Of a stretch of 64,000 bases of DNA, positions 13,601-28,600 are shown piece after piece. The stretch is from Strigamia acuminata (Eukaryota > Arthropoda > Chilopoda > Geophilomorpha > Linotaeniidae), in NCBI GenBank assembly GCA_949358305.1, contig OX442323.1:3534001-3598000 (forward strand). The letters run 5' to 3'. A program made the position numbers and the translations under genes. Position 1 is the first letter of the stretch; each line of letters starts with the position of its first letter. The notes beneath the pieces were generated by a model. That model saw only the letters and a list, made by a program, of their open reading frames with translations. It was not told where the DNA came from and made no database searches.

Positions 13601-16600
13601 GATGTATTATTATGTATTTTGAAATGCATTAAGTTTGACAATGCACTTGAAAATGCATTATAAAATTATGAAATGAAATTATGAAACGCATTATGTAATG
13701 TGTTATGCAATGCATTATAAAATGCTTTATGGAATGCATTATGAAATGCATTATGAAATGCATTATGAAATGCATTATAAAATGCTTTATGGAATGCATT
13801 ATGAAATGCATTATGAAATGCATTATAAAATGCATTAGGAAATGTATTATGAAATGCATTATAAAATGCTTTATGGAATGCATTATGAAATGTATTATGA
13901 AATGCATTATAAAATGCATTATGAAATGCATTATAAAATGCATTATGAAATGCATTATAAAATGCTTTATGGAATGCATTATGAAATGCATTATAAAATG
14001 CATTATAAAATGCATTATGAAATGCATTATAAAATGCTTTATGGAATGCATTATGAAATGCATTATAAAATGCATTATAAAATGCATTATGAAATGCATT
14101 AGGAAATTAATGATGAAATGCATTAGGAAATGCATTAGGAAATGCATTATAAAAATGAAATGCATTATGAAAATGAATGCATTATAAAAATGAAATGCAT
14201 TATGAAAATGAATGCATTATGAAATTTATTATGAAATGCATTTTGAAATGCATGGATAATACGTTTAAATTCCGCAAAAAGCGTGGCCTAAATAAAACCG
14301 GCCGGTATTTTGGAATGCATTTTGAAATGCATTATCTGGGCAAATCATATAGATTAACGCATTCCAACATATATAGCATTTTGCACAATTCAGTATATTA
14401 TTTGTAAGTTAAATAATACAATTGAAAAAATAATAATATTGCATTCTATAAACAAATAGCACGCAAAAATGCATTACAAAATGCATTCTCGTCAAAATAC
14501 ATTCCCATATACAATTTCAATGTATTTTTGAACCACATGGGATTCTCAAATTAATATTTTTTTAATTAGAAAAAAAAATGGGAAGTCGAGTCAAGTTTCT
14601 AGACCATTGGTCAGCTAATTTGCACGTGCGCAATACGTGCAAAATTGATGAGAAGAGTGGCTTTACGTTTTTTTCCTTCATCTTTTTTCTATGAGAATGC
14701 AAACATCTGCGCCGTGTCTTGGCTCATCTTATTGCTTCGAATGTGGAAATAAAAATGAGAGCACGAGGGGTAGAAGGGCTGGATCCTTAAAGGAGAATTT
14801 CATTTTTTTTATCATTTTAAATTTATGAAATGTTAATTAAGGTAAAAATTCTCGAGGTATGAATTTTTTAAGGGGGAGAAATAATTTAAAAGAAATGCAA
14901 AATGGATTTTGACCCGTACATCGCGCTTTAATTATCAGTTTGGGGAAGTTTAATTAATTTCGAAAAGCAAGTTGGATGTTTGGAGTTGTTTGAGAAGGAT
15001 TTTTGAATTGTGGACGTGTCGTTTGTTGTATTAATTGCAGGCTTGTTTGTATGGGAGTTGGTGTCTTTGTTTACTGGTGGTTTTGGGTGGCTTTTGGAGA
15101 CGAGAATCTCGTGTTAATGTTTAAGTTTTCTTGTTTACGTTACGTTGAAGGTCAGGTGGGGCGGAGGGGGCGACAGTCCGACACACTAAGCGCAGGGGCG
15201 TCAAAGAGAAAAATAAATGACTTAAATTTGGCATTTTTTCAATGACTTCGACTAAAATTTGATACTTTTTCAATGGATTTGACTAAAATTAAACATTTTT
15301 TCAATGAATTTGATAAAAATATGCCATTTTTTCAATAGTTTTGACTAAAATTAAACATTTTTTCAATAAATTTGATAAAAATATGCCATTTTTTCAATAG
15401 TTTTGACTAAAATTTGCCAATTTTTCAATGAATTTGACTAAAAATTGGCGTTTTTTCAATTAATTTGATGAAAATATGCCGTTTTTTGCAATAAATTTGA
15501 CTAAAATTTGCCATTTTTTAATGGATTCGTCAGAAATTTGCCATTTTTTCAACGGATTTGATTAAAATTTGCCTTTTTTTTCAATGAATTCGACTAAAAT
15601 TTCCAATTTTTTCAATGAATTCGACTAAAATTTCCAATTTTTTCAATGAATTCGACTAAAATTTCCAATTTTTTCAATGAATTTGATACAAATGTGTCAT
15701 TTTTTTAATGAATTTGATACAAATAGGTCATTTTTTCAATGAATTTGACTAAAATTAGCCATTTTTTCAATGAATTTGATACAAATGTGTCATTTTTTTA
15801 ATGAATTTGATACAAATAGGTCATTTTTTCAATGAATTTGACTAAAATTAGCCATTTTTTCAATGAATTTGATACAAATATGTCATTTTTTCAATCAATC
15901 TGATACAAATATGCCATTTTTTCAATGGATTTGATTAAAATTTGCTTTTTTTTCAATGAATTTGACTAAAATTTCCAATTTTTTCAATGAATTCGACTAA
16001 AATTTCCAATTTTTTCAATGAATTCGACTAAAATTTCCAATTTTTTCAATGAATTCGACTAAAATTTCCAATTTTTTCAATGAATTTGATACAAATGTGT
16101 CATTTTTTTAATGAATTTGATACAAATAGGTCATTTTTTCAATGAATTCGACTAAAATTTCCGATTTTTTCAATGAATTTGATACAAATATGTCATTTTT
16201 TCAATGAATTTGATACAAATATGTCATTTTTTCAACGAATTTGATACAAATATGTCATTTTTTCAATGAATTTGATACAAATATGTCATCTTTTCAACGA
16301 ATTTGACATAAATTAGCCATCTTTTTAATGAATTCGACTTAAATTTGTCGTTTTTTCACTGACTTGAACCAAAATTAGCCATTTTTCAGTAGGAAAAAAT
16401 TAGAATTTTCGTCCCAGGCGCAAGATTTCTTTACTGCGACCCTATCAACTCGTGTTAACGGGTAATGCTAATGTCGTGTTGTGTCAATTCTTTATTGCGT
16501 TGACGCTTGACAGCGGGACGATGAGGGTGAGGAAGTGGATGTAAATAATTCGTCCTTACCTCATGCTGCGGATGATTCGGCCATCTGAGCCGATTCTCAG

Positions 16601-19600
16601 GAAGGAGTTTGGTGTGGTGGCGTTGTGGAAGTAGGCCTTTTTCTCATTCACGAAAAAAGTATCCGGAATCCAGATCTGATTGATCACTTCGGCTCCCACT
16701 GACAGCTGGCTGTCCCAGTCTGGAGAGGCCACCATCAGCCGTTCATCCGCCCAAAATTGTCGGAAATAGAAATCGATTGTAAAATCCTACAGGGAATAAT
16801 AATACCACAAATATTTTATTTTTGCTTTCCGTTGCACACTGCAGTATCGGTCTGTCCTTATATAATTTTTTTTTTTTTAAAAAACGTGTGATAACTTCAA
16901 AATTACACGTCAACTGTATTAATAAACATGAAATAAAACACAAAAAAAAATATCAGTGCTTTAGAATTGGATATTAACGGTATTTCTCGAGGTATTTCTA
17001 GACGTTTCGGTCTGTCGCTAATCGCTATTACGTGTCACGATGTCGGCGTGGTTAATACCCGTATGTAAAACATGGCGGCGGCAAGGCGATGAAGATTCAT
17101 CAGTATGCCAAGTTGGAGCTCAATTTTATGGTACGTAGCATCGACAAATTCCATATATTTTGCCGAGTTTGAAGAGACGGAGAGAACATGCTAACTCTGA
17201 TCAATTTCTTGAGCCATCAAATTTGATGAGTAAGTTGTAAAATGAAGTTAGCGCCGCACCTGTGCTTGTACCGAGACTCGGGCTTTTTGAATGTAATGAA
17301 TTTTAAGCAGTTAAGGAGTTGTTTGGGAAATGCATCGGCAATTGTTCGACTAATGCAAGCAACGGAGAGGTCATTGAAACTCGACTGCTCAACTGCTCGA
17401 CGAATTAGCATGGTTAATCGTAGAAGAAATAATGCGCTTTTAGTAACCAACGAGGCTTAAAGCGTGTAAACCGAGCCAATGAATTTGCACTTATTTGCCG
17501 CGATCATTGCAGATCTGGATAAGGTTTGCATTGGTTAAATGATGTGCGTGCGCTACAGCATTAATAACGACGAGCATTCGACTGCAAAGAGTGAAACCAA
17601 GCAAATTAGTTTCCTCCCAGGAGTGTCAATTAAAATCGATAGATAGATGTGGGGTCGATAAGCAAACACTCGGGTCTTAAAGCGGCGCTGGAGCAGTTTC
17701 GCGCCGCGGAAGTGAACGTGATTTTTCGTCGTGATGCTGATTGAAATATTGGCGCTGAGTCGCAGCTAATTGACTGCTAAAGTGCAAATATTTCACACCG
17801 ATATGCCGATTGTATCTGAGCCGATAAATTTATGCTTCATTTATTTATTGGCTCTATTCATTCGCTTAATCTAAGCCCATCGACGGATTAATCAGGAGAG
17901 TTGGGAATTATTGTAAATTGCCGGCTTATGATTGGGCGCAATCAATAGATAATTTGCACAACATGAGTGTTAGCACTGGTTGATGATGACCAGCAACAGT
18001 CGAAAGGCCTTTAAGAGTACTAATATCATATATTTGTTATTAAAACAATTATTATTGTTATTTAAAAAAAGATTCGGCAAAATTATAATTAATTCAGGTG
18101 TCGGATCCTTTTTTTCAGACGACAGCATTTTTTTTTGAATTTGAATCAAACTACATATTTTGAAATGTGACTTTAAAATGTATAATTCATTAATTAATAC
18201 GATATTTGATTACAAATAATTAATTTTTTAAGAGAGATTAACTTAAATTGATATCGGAGTTATATGAATTTTGAATTTTTGGATTTTTGAATTTTTGAAT
18301 TTTTGAATTTTTGAATTTTGAATTTGTAGGTGCCATGGCGATCTGGCACCTGGTATTTGTCAACCCCTGTAAAAAAGTGATACCGCAAGGGACCCAAAAA
18401 ATCGATTCGTTATAACGAGAATTCGTTATATCGAAATTTTTTAACCATGGCCAGTCAACCAAATCAGCCATTTTTAGGTATTTGTCATGTCGATAATTCG
18501 CTATATCGCGATTCGTTATAAAGAGTTTCGAAAGTACTCCCATTTTATTTTTACACGATAGATACGTTCCAAAATCAAAGTCGTGTTTTGTGATATTAAA
18601 ATTAATCTTGAAACACGAAAACATACGTTTGAAATGTAGATAACCATTTTTTGTTCCTCGTTAGAAACGTATGTTCCGTATGTTTCTAATAACAAACTAA
18701 TATTACACATCACGGCCGGTCAACATAATAGGTCTACACGTAAGTGGAAATAAATATACTTTAAAGCACGCAATATATCAACTGGAAAGTGCTTCCTGTT
18801 TTTCATGTTGAGTGAAAATTGTCGGAAATAACAGTTGAAATAAATCATAGAGTAATGAAATTTGGTTAATTTAGTTTGCAACATAATGCCTATTGATATT
18901 TCAACCATCTTCATGCAGTGGTGGAACCTCCGATTCATATACCTTGCTCGCGCCAGAAAGCTTGTTCTAGCCTGAAATTTAAACCTCGTTCTGAATGATT
19001 TAGCCTACAAGATGATTAGGCTAATGTGTTCGCACTAAGAATAAAAATCCACACATTACGCTAGCATGTAGCTAATAGACAATCAACAGATCACGCTGCG
19101 CACGGAATTGTGGGAATTGACCTTGGCAGTTATCTAGTTTTTTGGCAATTATCTAGTTCATACAACTGGATTAGAATTATCTTGTTTAAAAATTTTTAAA
19201 CTGTCGATAATTTTGGGCTGTGTGTGTTCGGACTAAGAACTAGAACTAGATTTTAATGTTTGGCTGGCCCAAACTTTCTGGTGCGAACGGGGTATAAAGG
19301 GGCCCTTCCCAGTAACGTGCAAATTTTATTTTGTAACGTAAAAATGCCAAAGAAAGCATTTTTTTCTTTCAAAAATGCATTTTTTGCAGCTGAAATTGCA
19401 AGTTTCTCACTTCAAAATAATTTTTTTTATGCTTGCAAATACAAGTTCTCACTTTAAAATGTTATTTTTATGCTTAGAAATGCATTTTTTTTGCTAAGAA
19501 ATGCGTTTTTTTTTGCTTGAAAATGCATTTTTCTACTAAAAAGTGACTCTTCTAAATTTTTAATATTAATATTTAGAAAATTTGAAGTTCTGCCACTCTA

Positions 19601-22600
19601 ACTGTATCTTTACGGGGCCAGTCTGACGGCCATGAAAATCCATGGCCTTTAAATGGCCTCTCCAGTTTTAGTCGATTTATTTCTTGTTGCGTATTCTGCG
19701 AGTTTGTTTTTTTCACAAAGTGCACGCGTGAGACGAATTTGCAATAGGATCTGTCGCATGTGGACAAAGTCCTGTTTGCGCTATCCCCCGGGGATACATC
19801 TTGCACAAGTCGTGCCAAATAACACCTGAGAATTGCAAAGGAGGAAAAGGTTGAGGGAGTCAATGGTGAATGGCACATTTGAACAATTGAATGGGACTTG
19901 GTTGTTCTGTAGTTGTAATTTGGTTTGAGCGATAAGGGGTGCGGTTAAATATTCTTAGATTTTTAGAAAATCTCATATTACTAATGCAGGTCATTTGGAA
20001 GTGAGCCAGTTTTAATCTCATCTTGGTCCTAAGGAAGGGAACTGGGCGTCTTAATGGCTGTATATTCATCCATAAGTCCGACTGTTTGCAATTATGAAGT
20101 AGTCGAGGGAACTTGCATCGTTTCTAAGTAAATGTTTTTCGAATTTGGTTACAGTGAACTCTCTCCAGAGAGGGAGTTTTTAGTACTGTCAGACATTGAA
20201 AGGGTTTTAGAGTTTTGTCCGGTCAATCTATGTTTGCACCAAGGGAGTCCTAACCTCGGCTAGACTACATTAAGTTGGGATGATGTTGCCTACAAAATGA
20301 TTCGGCTAATGTGTTCGCATCGTGAATTTAAAAACGCCATATCCAGATTAGAGTGTACCAATAGACAATCAACTGACCGTGTCTGGGCTAGTTTTGGCAA
20401 TTACCATATTTTACCGATTAAGAGTTGCCCTCGAATAAGAGTCGCGACCGAGAGAGGCAATTTGATATAAGAGCCGCCCTCGAATAATAGCCGCGGCTGA
20501 AAGTGACATGATTGCGATCGGGTATGGGTACGGGTAGGGATGGGTATGGGTAAGAACTTTTAAGGGGGAACGGGTAACGGGCGGGTAACGGGTAGAATTT
20601 TTACGCCAATGTTCATCTCTGAAATACGGTATCTGTACTCTGTTTCATAAAACTTGTGAAAAACTCCCATTGGCTATTGACCTGTTCACAGCCATTGCAT
20701 CATGGGTACAAATGAACAATAGAAAAGTAGTTCGTAAAATGCAGCTCTTCGTCACCAGACGTCACTGATTGAAAATAAAGATTTAGCGGTTAATTTTAGA
20801 CCCAAACTTGATTGGTTAGACCGGTTTCTGTTCAAGTTTCCAGCTCTGTTCTGGACACTTGAAAAATGATTTTCTTTAAATTCATTGTATGTTTTATGAA
20901 AGTTTGAATTTGTGAGTGATTAATCATATATTTTGTGGATATTTTAGGGACTACTTGACAGTTATTTTAAAATTGAACTCTTCTTTATTGGTTGAGAAGG
21001 ATCACATGATCAAGTCAAGTTGAATGTATTCTTGAACTTGTGATGTGTCCACATGTTGATGTATAGTCGTGGAGAAAAATAACTTTCCTGCAGCTTAGCT
21101 GTTTTAATTTTATCTACCAGGTGGCATAAAAATCCATTGAGATTCAATGACATTAATGTTGACCCGGGCTCTCGTCTTGCCTTAATCCTAGTATTAAAAG
21201 ATAGACCGGGCAAATAATAAACTTAAAACAGCTAAACTGAAGGGAAGTTTATTTTGTCCACGACTACGTTAGATTACCATCTTTTGGAAATTTCAGTTAC
21301 AAGACTCATACCGGCAAGGTGTGGCATACCGGTAAAAGTGAAAAACCCGAAACGCACGAATGAATAATTATTTTGGAATTTGGGCCAGAAATTTGAGTTT
21401 TCTAGATGTTCTAAAGGTTATTGTGTAAATTTCTATAAATTTAGATTAATTTCTACCTTTCAAGCTGGTAATTCAAAAAAATCTTACTTATTTATAAGTT
21501 AGCTCAAATATTCAGGTGCGAACAAGGTGTAATGAGAAATAACTTATGGAGGCATGTATGCGCGATCAAACAACGACAGTAGTAAATACACAATCAAGGA
21601 AAAGTTTGCAACTATTACTGGCATGGCTGCACTAAAAGACGATTAAATTGGAAAGATGACAGGGAATTCTTGATGCATTTTGAGCTGGCTTACAAGTTAG
21701 ACAGCTAATCCAATAACTGTATTTTTCGGATTAGAAGCGCATGCACTTCAATCTCCGGAGTAAATGTTTAATGAACATGAATGTAACATTATTAAAATTA
21801 ATGAACTGCACATACGAAACACTTTTCTGTGTTATGTAATCGAATACAACTCCGTGGTATTACATTCGGGGTAAGACAGCAGGTGTAAAAACTGTCGTTT
21901 AAAAGAGATGTTGTAAAAAAGGGGTATTGGAGGTGATGCCATGTTTGGTCACCAAGGGTCACTCAGTTGACCCACTATGTAAATGGGTCAGGTTTATTTC
22001 GATGTGAAAAGGGGGGAACAGCAAATTTGCATATCCTGTTTTAAATAAAAATCAGTAGCTGCATTCAAAAAGTCTAAAACGACTCGTTTTTGTCGTTTCA
22101 TGTTGATACGTGTGACGTCATTCTCGTGTTATTCAATGGGATCAATCAGATTTTTGTTGGGCCCTCAATGATTGAGTGATTACAATTATTGCAATAATCA
22201 ACTAATCACAATAATTGCTCATTTAATGAAACCCCGTAGTGTTCCCAATCAGTTTAAATCCAGTAACATCGACGATCTGAGGTAATTTTGACTATTTCCA
22301 AATACAAATTCGAGTTGCATCCGCAACAGTAGGGCCTTGATCAATTATTATTATTATTATTTATTCGTGCGCACTCCAAGAGAGTAAAAATACAGGAAGT
22401 TAATCTCAACGGATGAACTAAACAGAATTTTGCAAAATTGAAATATCATTTCAATTACACTTGTTAAATAAGTGAATGACATCTTTCACTAAGCTTAAGT
22501 TTACTGTGAAAGCTGTTTTACTGGTGAAACTGGTGTGGGAACTTTTGGCTCGCGTAGTGATAGCAACCACGGGGTTTTAGAATAGCGCGCAATAAAAGCG

Positions 22601-25600
22601 CTTTTACGGTATTTTTACTTGCGTTCTCCAATTATCTCTTGTTTCCATTCTCGAAGCTATTCAGACTTGCCAATATCGGCACACGTCTCTCGCCTTGTTG
22701 TTTGACGCAAATTGGCACTGCCATTTTCAGTAATGGAGTGTGGGTTTGTCAGGGGGAAATGATTTTTACTTTTGAGTTTGAATGGTTGTTGGAATGGTGG
22801 TTTCCTCGATTCATTATTTTAATGAAACCGTAGTCCAGTATAGTGGAAATTGAATTTGGCTCTGAATTTGAAACCCCGCTATTCGTGATCTTTGACATTT
22901 GCATGTGATGTGGGTTTGGTGAAGTTGAATTTTCTTTTCTAATCCAAGCAACATTTGTAAATAATTTATTTTTATTTTTTTGTCGTTGTGAAATGTCAAA
23001 GGATCGAGTTATGTACTTGTTATTAGTTTGAAATTTTGAATAAAGGAAAACAATATTTTTTTGTCGGTTTAATTGTAGTTTGTCTGGCGCTGTCAGCAAA
23101 AATGAATGATTTGAACTGCAATTTTCATGCTGGTATTTTGAATATAATTTTTTTTTCTTACAAATGAAGCTTTTTACCATTCAACACAGACGTTAACCTT
23201 CCCACAGCCAAGGGTAATGATTTTTTTCCTGAAAATTAATTATGGGGACCAACTCTTATTCCTCATATATTTTTTCCCCCATCTTATAATGAATAAATAC
23301 GAATATTTTTTTAATTTTTAATAAGATAAATTTAATATTTATAACATAAAACATTTTTAACATTAGAACGGCCGGAATTTCCCCTTACCTAGAACGGCCA
23401 AAATTAATGCTCCTTTAGATATTGCATAATACACTATTGTAAGTACAAATAAACCATATTATGCAATAGAGAGTTTGCGGGATGCATTTCTCCCTTACAG
23501 TTAAAGGCTATACGGTATAAAAATAGTGTAAAGGAAAAATGATAAATTAAGTTTTTGCGGGCTGCACTTTTCCCTTATCACTACACTATTTCAGCCAACT
23601 ACTGACAGTTAGTAATTTTGGACCTAAAAATTCAATTTGGGGACGTAAATGTGCAAATTTCTGCATAAAATTCCATTATTATGCATATAAAGTATGGTTT
23701 TGGGCCTAAAATTCAATTTAGGGTCTCACTTATCATTCAATCTACGTACCTATGACTGTGATGTGTTTGATTGGGACAACAAAATATAGTGTTCTCAATT
23801 CTGATTGGCTGCACTATATTTTAATTTAATGTTAAAAATGATACACTAAAGATTTTTTCCTTACGATATGGCACTAAAATAGTGTAACGTGGCACAAAAT
23901 AAGGGGAAAATGCATGCCGCAAACTCTCTAATATCTAAATGAGCATTAATTACACATTTAAATACGCTATTCTTACTAAAAGCCTTTCGACTATTTCCAT
24001 TCATTGACTTGATCAGTCGAAAAGCCCTTAATTCTTTTAATTAATTCATTTAATTCTTTTTAGTATTAGAATGTATGTTCATGCCAGGAAAAATGTGATT
24101 GCATCTGGAAAAACTAAGATTGTGCAGATGAGCACAATCACAGACGGCAAAAATGATAGACAATGACTACCAATGTGCTGTAAGTGGCTGTGGGAAGGTC
24201 AAGCAGCATATTGCCTGGTCAGTGCTTAAATGAACAACGTTATCTGAGCATTCTGTTTGGTGGCAGGAACATCTGCTTCTGCTTTTTTTATGTTGTGGTT
24301 TTTCAAGTTCTCGGTGCAAATGCAACTCGTGTTGCGCGGTCCGATATCATGGAGAGGCATCTGCTTCTGGGGTCATGACACACATTAGACATTTCAAGTT
24401 AAAATGTGGCAAAAGTTTTCTTGTAATTTAGTCGATCCCAAATGTGGTTAAAATGATCCGGCTGCTTAAGCTGTGACAGCTTAATGGTTGTTACAGCATT
24501 GGCTGCCTCGATATCATCATGGGAAATCAAATGCAGTTTCCATTTCTATGGACTTTGTTCGAACTGTGCACATTTAGCAATGCTTGAATAGTTTCGGGCT
24601 GTGTTCGTTGAGAAAAATTCTATAAATCACGTGTCCGTAGCTAGTTTACATCGGTTTGGTGCGACAGGAAAACGACCAAGTGCTAAGCGTAGATTTGGGC
24701 GTGCAGGAGGCAATTGAAAATTTTCAATTTGTTCAAGCGTATATTTAGATTTTATGGAAACTGCCGACAACAGTTACAACTATGTAGACCAATGCGGACG
24801 CACATACACCTGCGAGCTCGGTTATCTCTGTGGTTACACATAAACTAGTCTTTAGGGCCTTGGATTAATCCGGAACTTGGTATTGAAAGGAGTTTTCAAC
24901 AGTTTACGCTTTTGTTTGTCTTAGGTAGGTCAGATAAATAATTCCCTTATGTTAATAAATGCACTTGGTAAGTGTATGCAACATGGCAAACACACTGTTC
25001 CTGCCGGCTAAATTAAAAATGTTCATCCCGTTCTGCGAAGACTGTAAAACCAGTGTTTAACGCAGTGGTTCTCAAACCTTTTAAGAAGAACTTAGATGAA
25101 ATTAGTCTTTGGTTCATGGAGTTCCTGCAAGTTAGTCCAGTGTCCCTGCAGGCCTGCCGGGGTGTGGAGTTTGGGAAATATTGATTTAAAGGTTTGAGAT
25201 GGGAGGGGGTTTGTAGTGACGTCATGTTTGGTCATCTATGTTAGAGAGTTTGTTATTTAATTATACTATGTTTGAGATTATCTTTTGTTGTTGCGGGGGA
25301 TGATGGTAACTTTTTGTACTGATGCAATGAGGCTGTAATTCGTGTGTACTCAATCTGTGTAATTCAACCTTTGTTTTGGAACATTATACTTGTTTATTCA
25401 TCATAAATGTGAGTTGTGAACTTTATTCCATCGAATCTAACAATCTAGGGCCTCTGTTTGGGGACCTCCTCATTGGTTGATGTTAGAAGAATGAATAAAT
25501 TTTAGTGTATTTTCAACTGCAATACCGCACTCTTTTATTCCAACGTAAGCTAGGTTTAAACGTCAAGAGAATTAGTACATGTGGGTCGTTGATTATCAGT

Positions 25601-28600
25601 GGAAACATATACAGGAGGTCATGTATTTTTATGTTAGTTTTTGTTAGCATTTTTGTTTATATTATACATTATCATGGAGTTGTTATGTGGGCTAAGCTAG
25701 CTTAGACGTCTGATCTGTTTAATACGACTGGCTTTTGCACAATCTGGTTTAAACGTTTTTAAAGAAGATAATTTTGGGCTCTAACTAAAGCATTATGGCA
25801 ATTGTGCTGCAAAGTTTTTGAGAATTTAGAATGATACGCTTTGTTTGGAAGTTAGAATCCATTTGGTGTGAAATTAAAAGTTGATGTTTGACACTTACCA
25901 TGTCGATTTCCGAGACCGAGCTGAATCCCAGTATGTACATGGTAATTGCTACTTCAACAGGTGGCCCTGAAATTACATTTTACACATTATATTTTTATTA
26001 GTATTATTGTTGATGTTAAATTGCTAAATGATGGCATTTAAGTGAGAAAATGTAATTACATTTTAAATCTCATTTTCGCGAAAATGTTGGCGGACTTAAC
26101 AAGCACTATTGGTCCATTTCAATAGTGATTAATGTGAGGAAATGAAGATTGATGCGTCCAATATGGCGCGGGGGAATAAACGGATTAGCAGTGATAGAAT
26201 TGGCAGTATATTTTAAAATGGCTGTGATACTAATGAAATAGGCAGGAAATAGGTTCTTGGGTATTCGGCCATACATGCCGCGATCTGTGGGACAACTTTC
26301 TTAAGGACCCAATCTTGCATTTGCACCGAGAACTGGGAAAATCTCGTTAGAGGTGGGTGGTGATATTCTTGCTATAGAAACAGTAGCTGCGTTCAAAAAT
26401 AAAAATAACAATTTTAGTTTAAGTGAATTTTAAGTTTTAACGTGGGTTTAAACAGGAAAGGATGTCATTTTTGGTTTAAAATTGAAGTAAAACACAAAAT
26501 ATTTTAGTTTTTGAATGTAGCTAGTATCTTAGTCAGGGTACCCGTTCCAACGGCGAATCACCTATTGGCGAATTTCCAAAATTCGCCATTGGAAAGCTAT
26601 TTTGACGTTTCCAATGGCGAATCTGGGAAAATTCGCCATTGGAAACGTTATTTGCGTTTCCAATGGCGAATCTGTCGGCGTCATCTACCGCGACTTCCAA
26701 TTCCAAAGAAGCCCCCCCTTGACCCCCCGAACCTAACCTTACTGGTTTTTTGGTGCAAAACCATATTTTTGGGACGGCTTGTCGCGGCAGATTCATGTCG
26801 CGCTAGATGTGCGCCCCTGTAGCTAATTTCTACCAATTCGCCATTAGAAAGGTCCAAATACGTTCCCAATGGCGAATTGGGAGAAATTTGCTATTGGGGC
26901 TGCTTTTGGACAGAATAAGATAGAAATTCGCCATTCGTCCGAATGGCCAGATTCGCCCTTAGACGATTCGCCGTTGGAACGGCACCCCCTTAATCAGACA
27001 ACGATGAGAAAACAACTAAGATTCCCAGCAGGTCACTCATCCAAGTACTGACCAGACCCAATGCTGTTTAACTGCTGTGTTCTAATGGAAACAGGTGATC
27101 AACACGGTGAGCCGTTCCTATCCTTCAATATTCCTACAATGTGTAAAGTTGATTTTTTTGAAAATCTGGACGGGCCTTATTCATGCTTTTGCTTCTATTA
27201 GGGGAATTTTTTTTTTGAGGGCCCCAGAAAAGGCTGCTAAAGGGTTCCAAAAACCATAAATCCGCCATTGAATGGCGGCTTTTCATAGCGGGCCGTAAGG
27301 ATATGGCTTAATTTTTTAATAAACGGTTGGGGGAAGAGGGAGGCATTTGGAACGATTAAATCATAAAACGAGAGTAATTTTTTGCCTAATTAATCTTTAA
27401 GTACTTGAAGTGCAATCCATTTAATAACTTTACCCCATGGAGAACTTTTTTTTCATACATTTTTAAAAGCTTTTATGTTCCGGTAAAAGTGAGCAATGAA
27501 TTTAATATTAAATCAAAAAGGTTTTAAAATGATTATTTTTTCAAGTTTGTTTTGCTTAGGTTTGGATTTTGTTCTTTTCTGATGTTTTAATGTATTTTAA
27601 CTTTTATTTAATTTATTTAATTTATTTATTTTTTATCGCAGGAAATTGCTTTCAGTTATAAGGTGGCTGTTGACCCATGGGATTAAAATGTCAGTTGGAT
27701 GAAAAGGCCAGAAGTCTGATGAATTTTTATTGTACGTATACAGTCAATGAAATCCTTTACAAATTGTTTTTATCTCGACGAAAAAGTGTCATCAACTCGC
27801 ACTATGCACACGCTTTAAGGTTTTTCTTCGCTTAAAGCTGCTGTTTGGAGCAGGAAATGACGTCATTAAGCCGTAGTATACGTTTCGATGCATTTCACAG
27901 TAAGAAGTTTAATTCCGCTGCTTGAGGAAACAATTTTAGAAAAAGGAAATATTTGCTGACGAAATGTCGGACATGTAATACGAAATAGATGTTGAATTTA
28001 GTCGGTTTGTTCAATTTAGACATTTATTGTAGTCGTTTTGGTCAATTTAGACATTTATTTTAGCCGTTTTGTTCAATTTAGACATTTAGTTTAGTCGTTT
28101 TGTACAATTTAGATATTGAATTTAGTCGTTTTACTCAATTTAGATATTGAATCCAGTTGCTGTAAATGATCATTTAGCATTCTGTGCTCAATGAGAGAAT
28201 TTACGGTAATATTCAACGACTGGTTGGTTGTATGTTGTTTTATTTAGAGGATTAAATGTTGTCACGTTTTGTGAGATGATTTACCTTTTTGCTGACCAAT
28301 GATAAGCAGGTCGAGCGTTTTGAAGGAATTTCCAAATGACAAATTTTTGAACGCTCGCAGGCGTGATTTGACTCCATTTCTATGCTAATCCAGCTTTGAA
28401 TGCGGCAGCAGCGTCTCATTAGGCGCAAGAACGCAGATAGGAATTGCTAGTGTCTTGTCGGCGCCGATTTTCCTTTTTTTCTTTCGACTCGTTCTCGTGC
28501 ATGGTTTTTTATGAGGTCTCTGATTAGCCATCTTGCAATAGGTCAAACAAATGAAAGACCCTTTTAAGGGAAGCAAAGTGAATTTTAATTAAATTCTATT

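Larger units (their letters stand above)
6353..16559 (-). other. Receptor gene intron 4 (10.2 kb)
   Basis: This interval separates exons 4 and 5. I found no further receptor exon inside and no duplicated alternative version of exon 4 or 5. It contains the repeat arrays and the MITE listed separately, an AT microsatellite (about 9408-9428), a G run (about 7807-7818) and many T/A homopolymers. ORFs here lack recognisable domains. Confidence 0.8.
16787..25898 (-). other. Receptor gene intron 3 (9.1 kb)
   Basis: The interval between exons 3 and 4. No receptor exon was recognised inside. It contains repeat families D, F, G, K and M listed separately, ATT microsatellite sequence near 22340, and otherwise unique AT-rich DNA. 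Confidence 0.8.

Noticed and set aside
13629-14187. Repetitive ORFs MHFIMHFI (minus) and CIMKCIMK (plus)
   Set aside because: Pure translation of the 12-bp array on both strands at once; a real protein would be open in one frame only.
15225-16390. CRISPR-like appearance of regular 31-bp repeats
   Set aside because: There are no unique spacers; the copies are head-to-tail variants of a single unit in a eukaryotic intron, and no cas genes are present.
27018-27125. A functional 5S rRNA gene
   Set aside because: Too many differences from conserved 5S positions, and a shared non-5S tail with a second copy; better read as a 5S-derived repeat.
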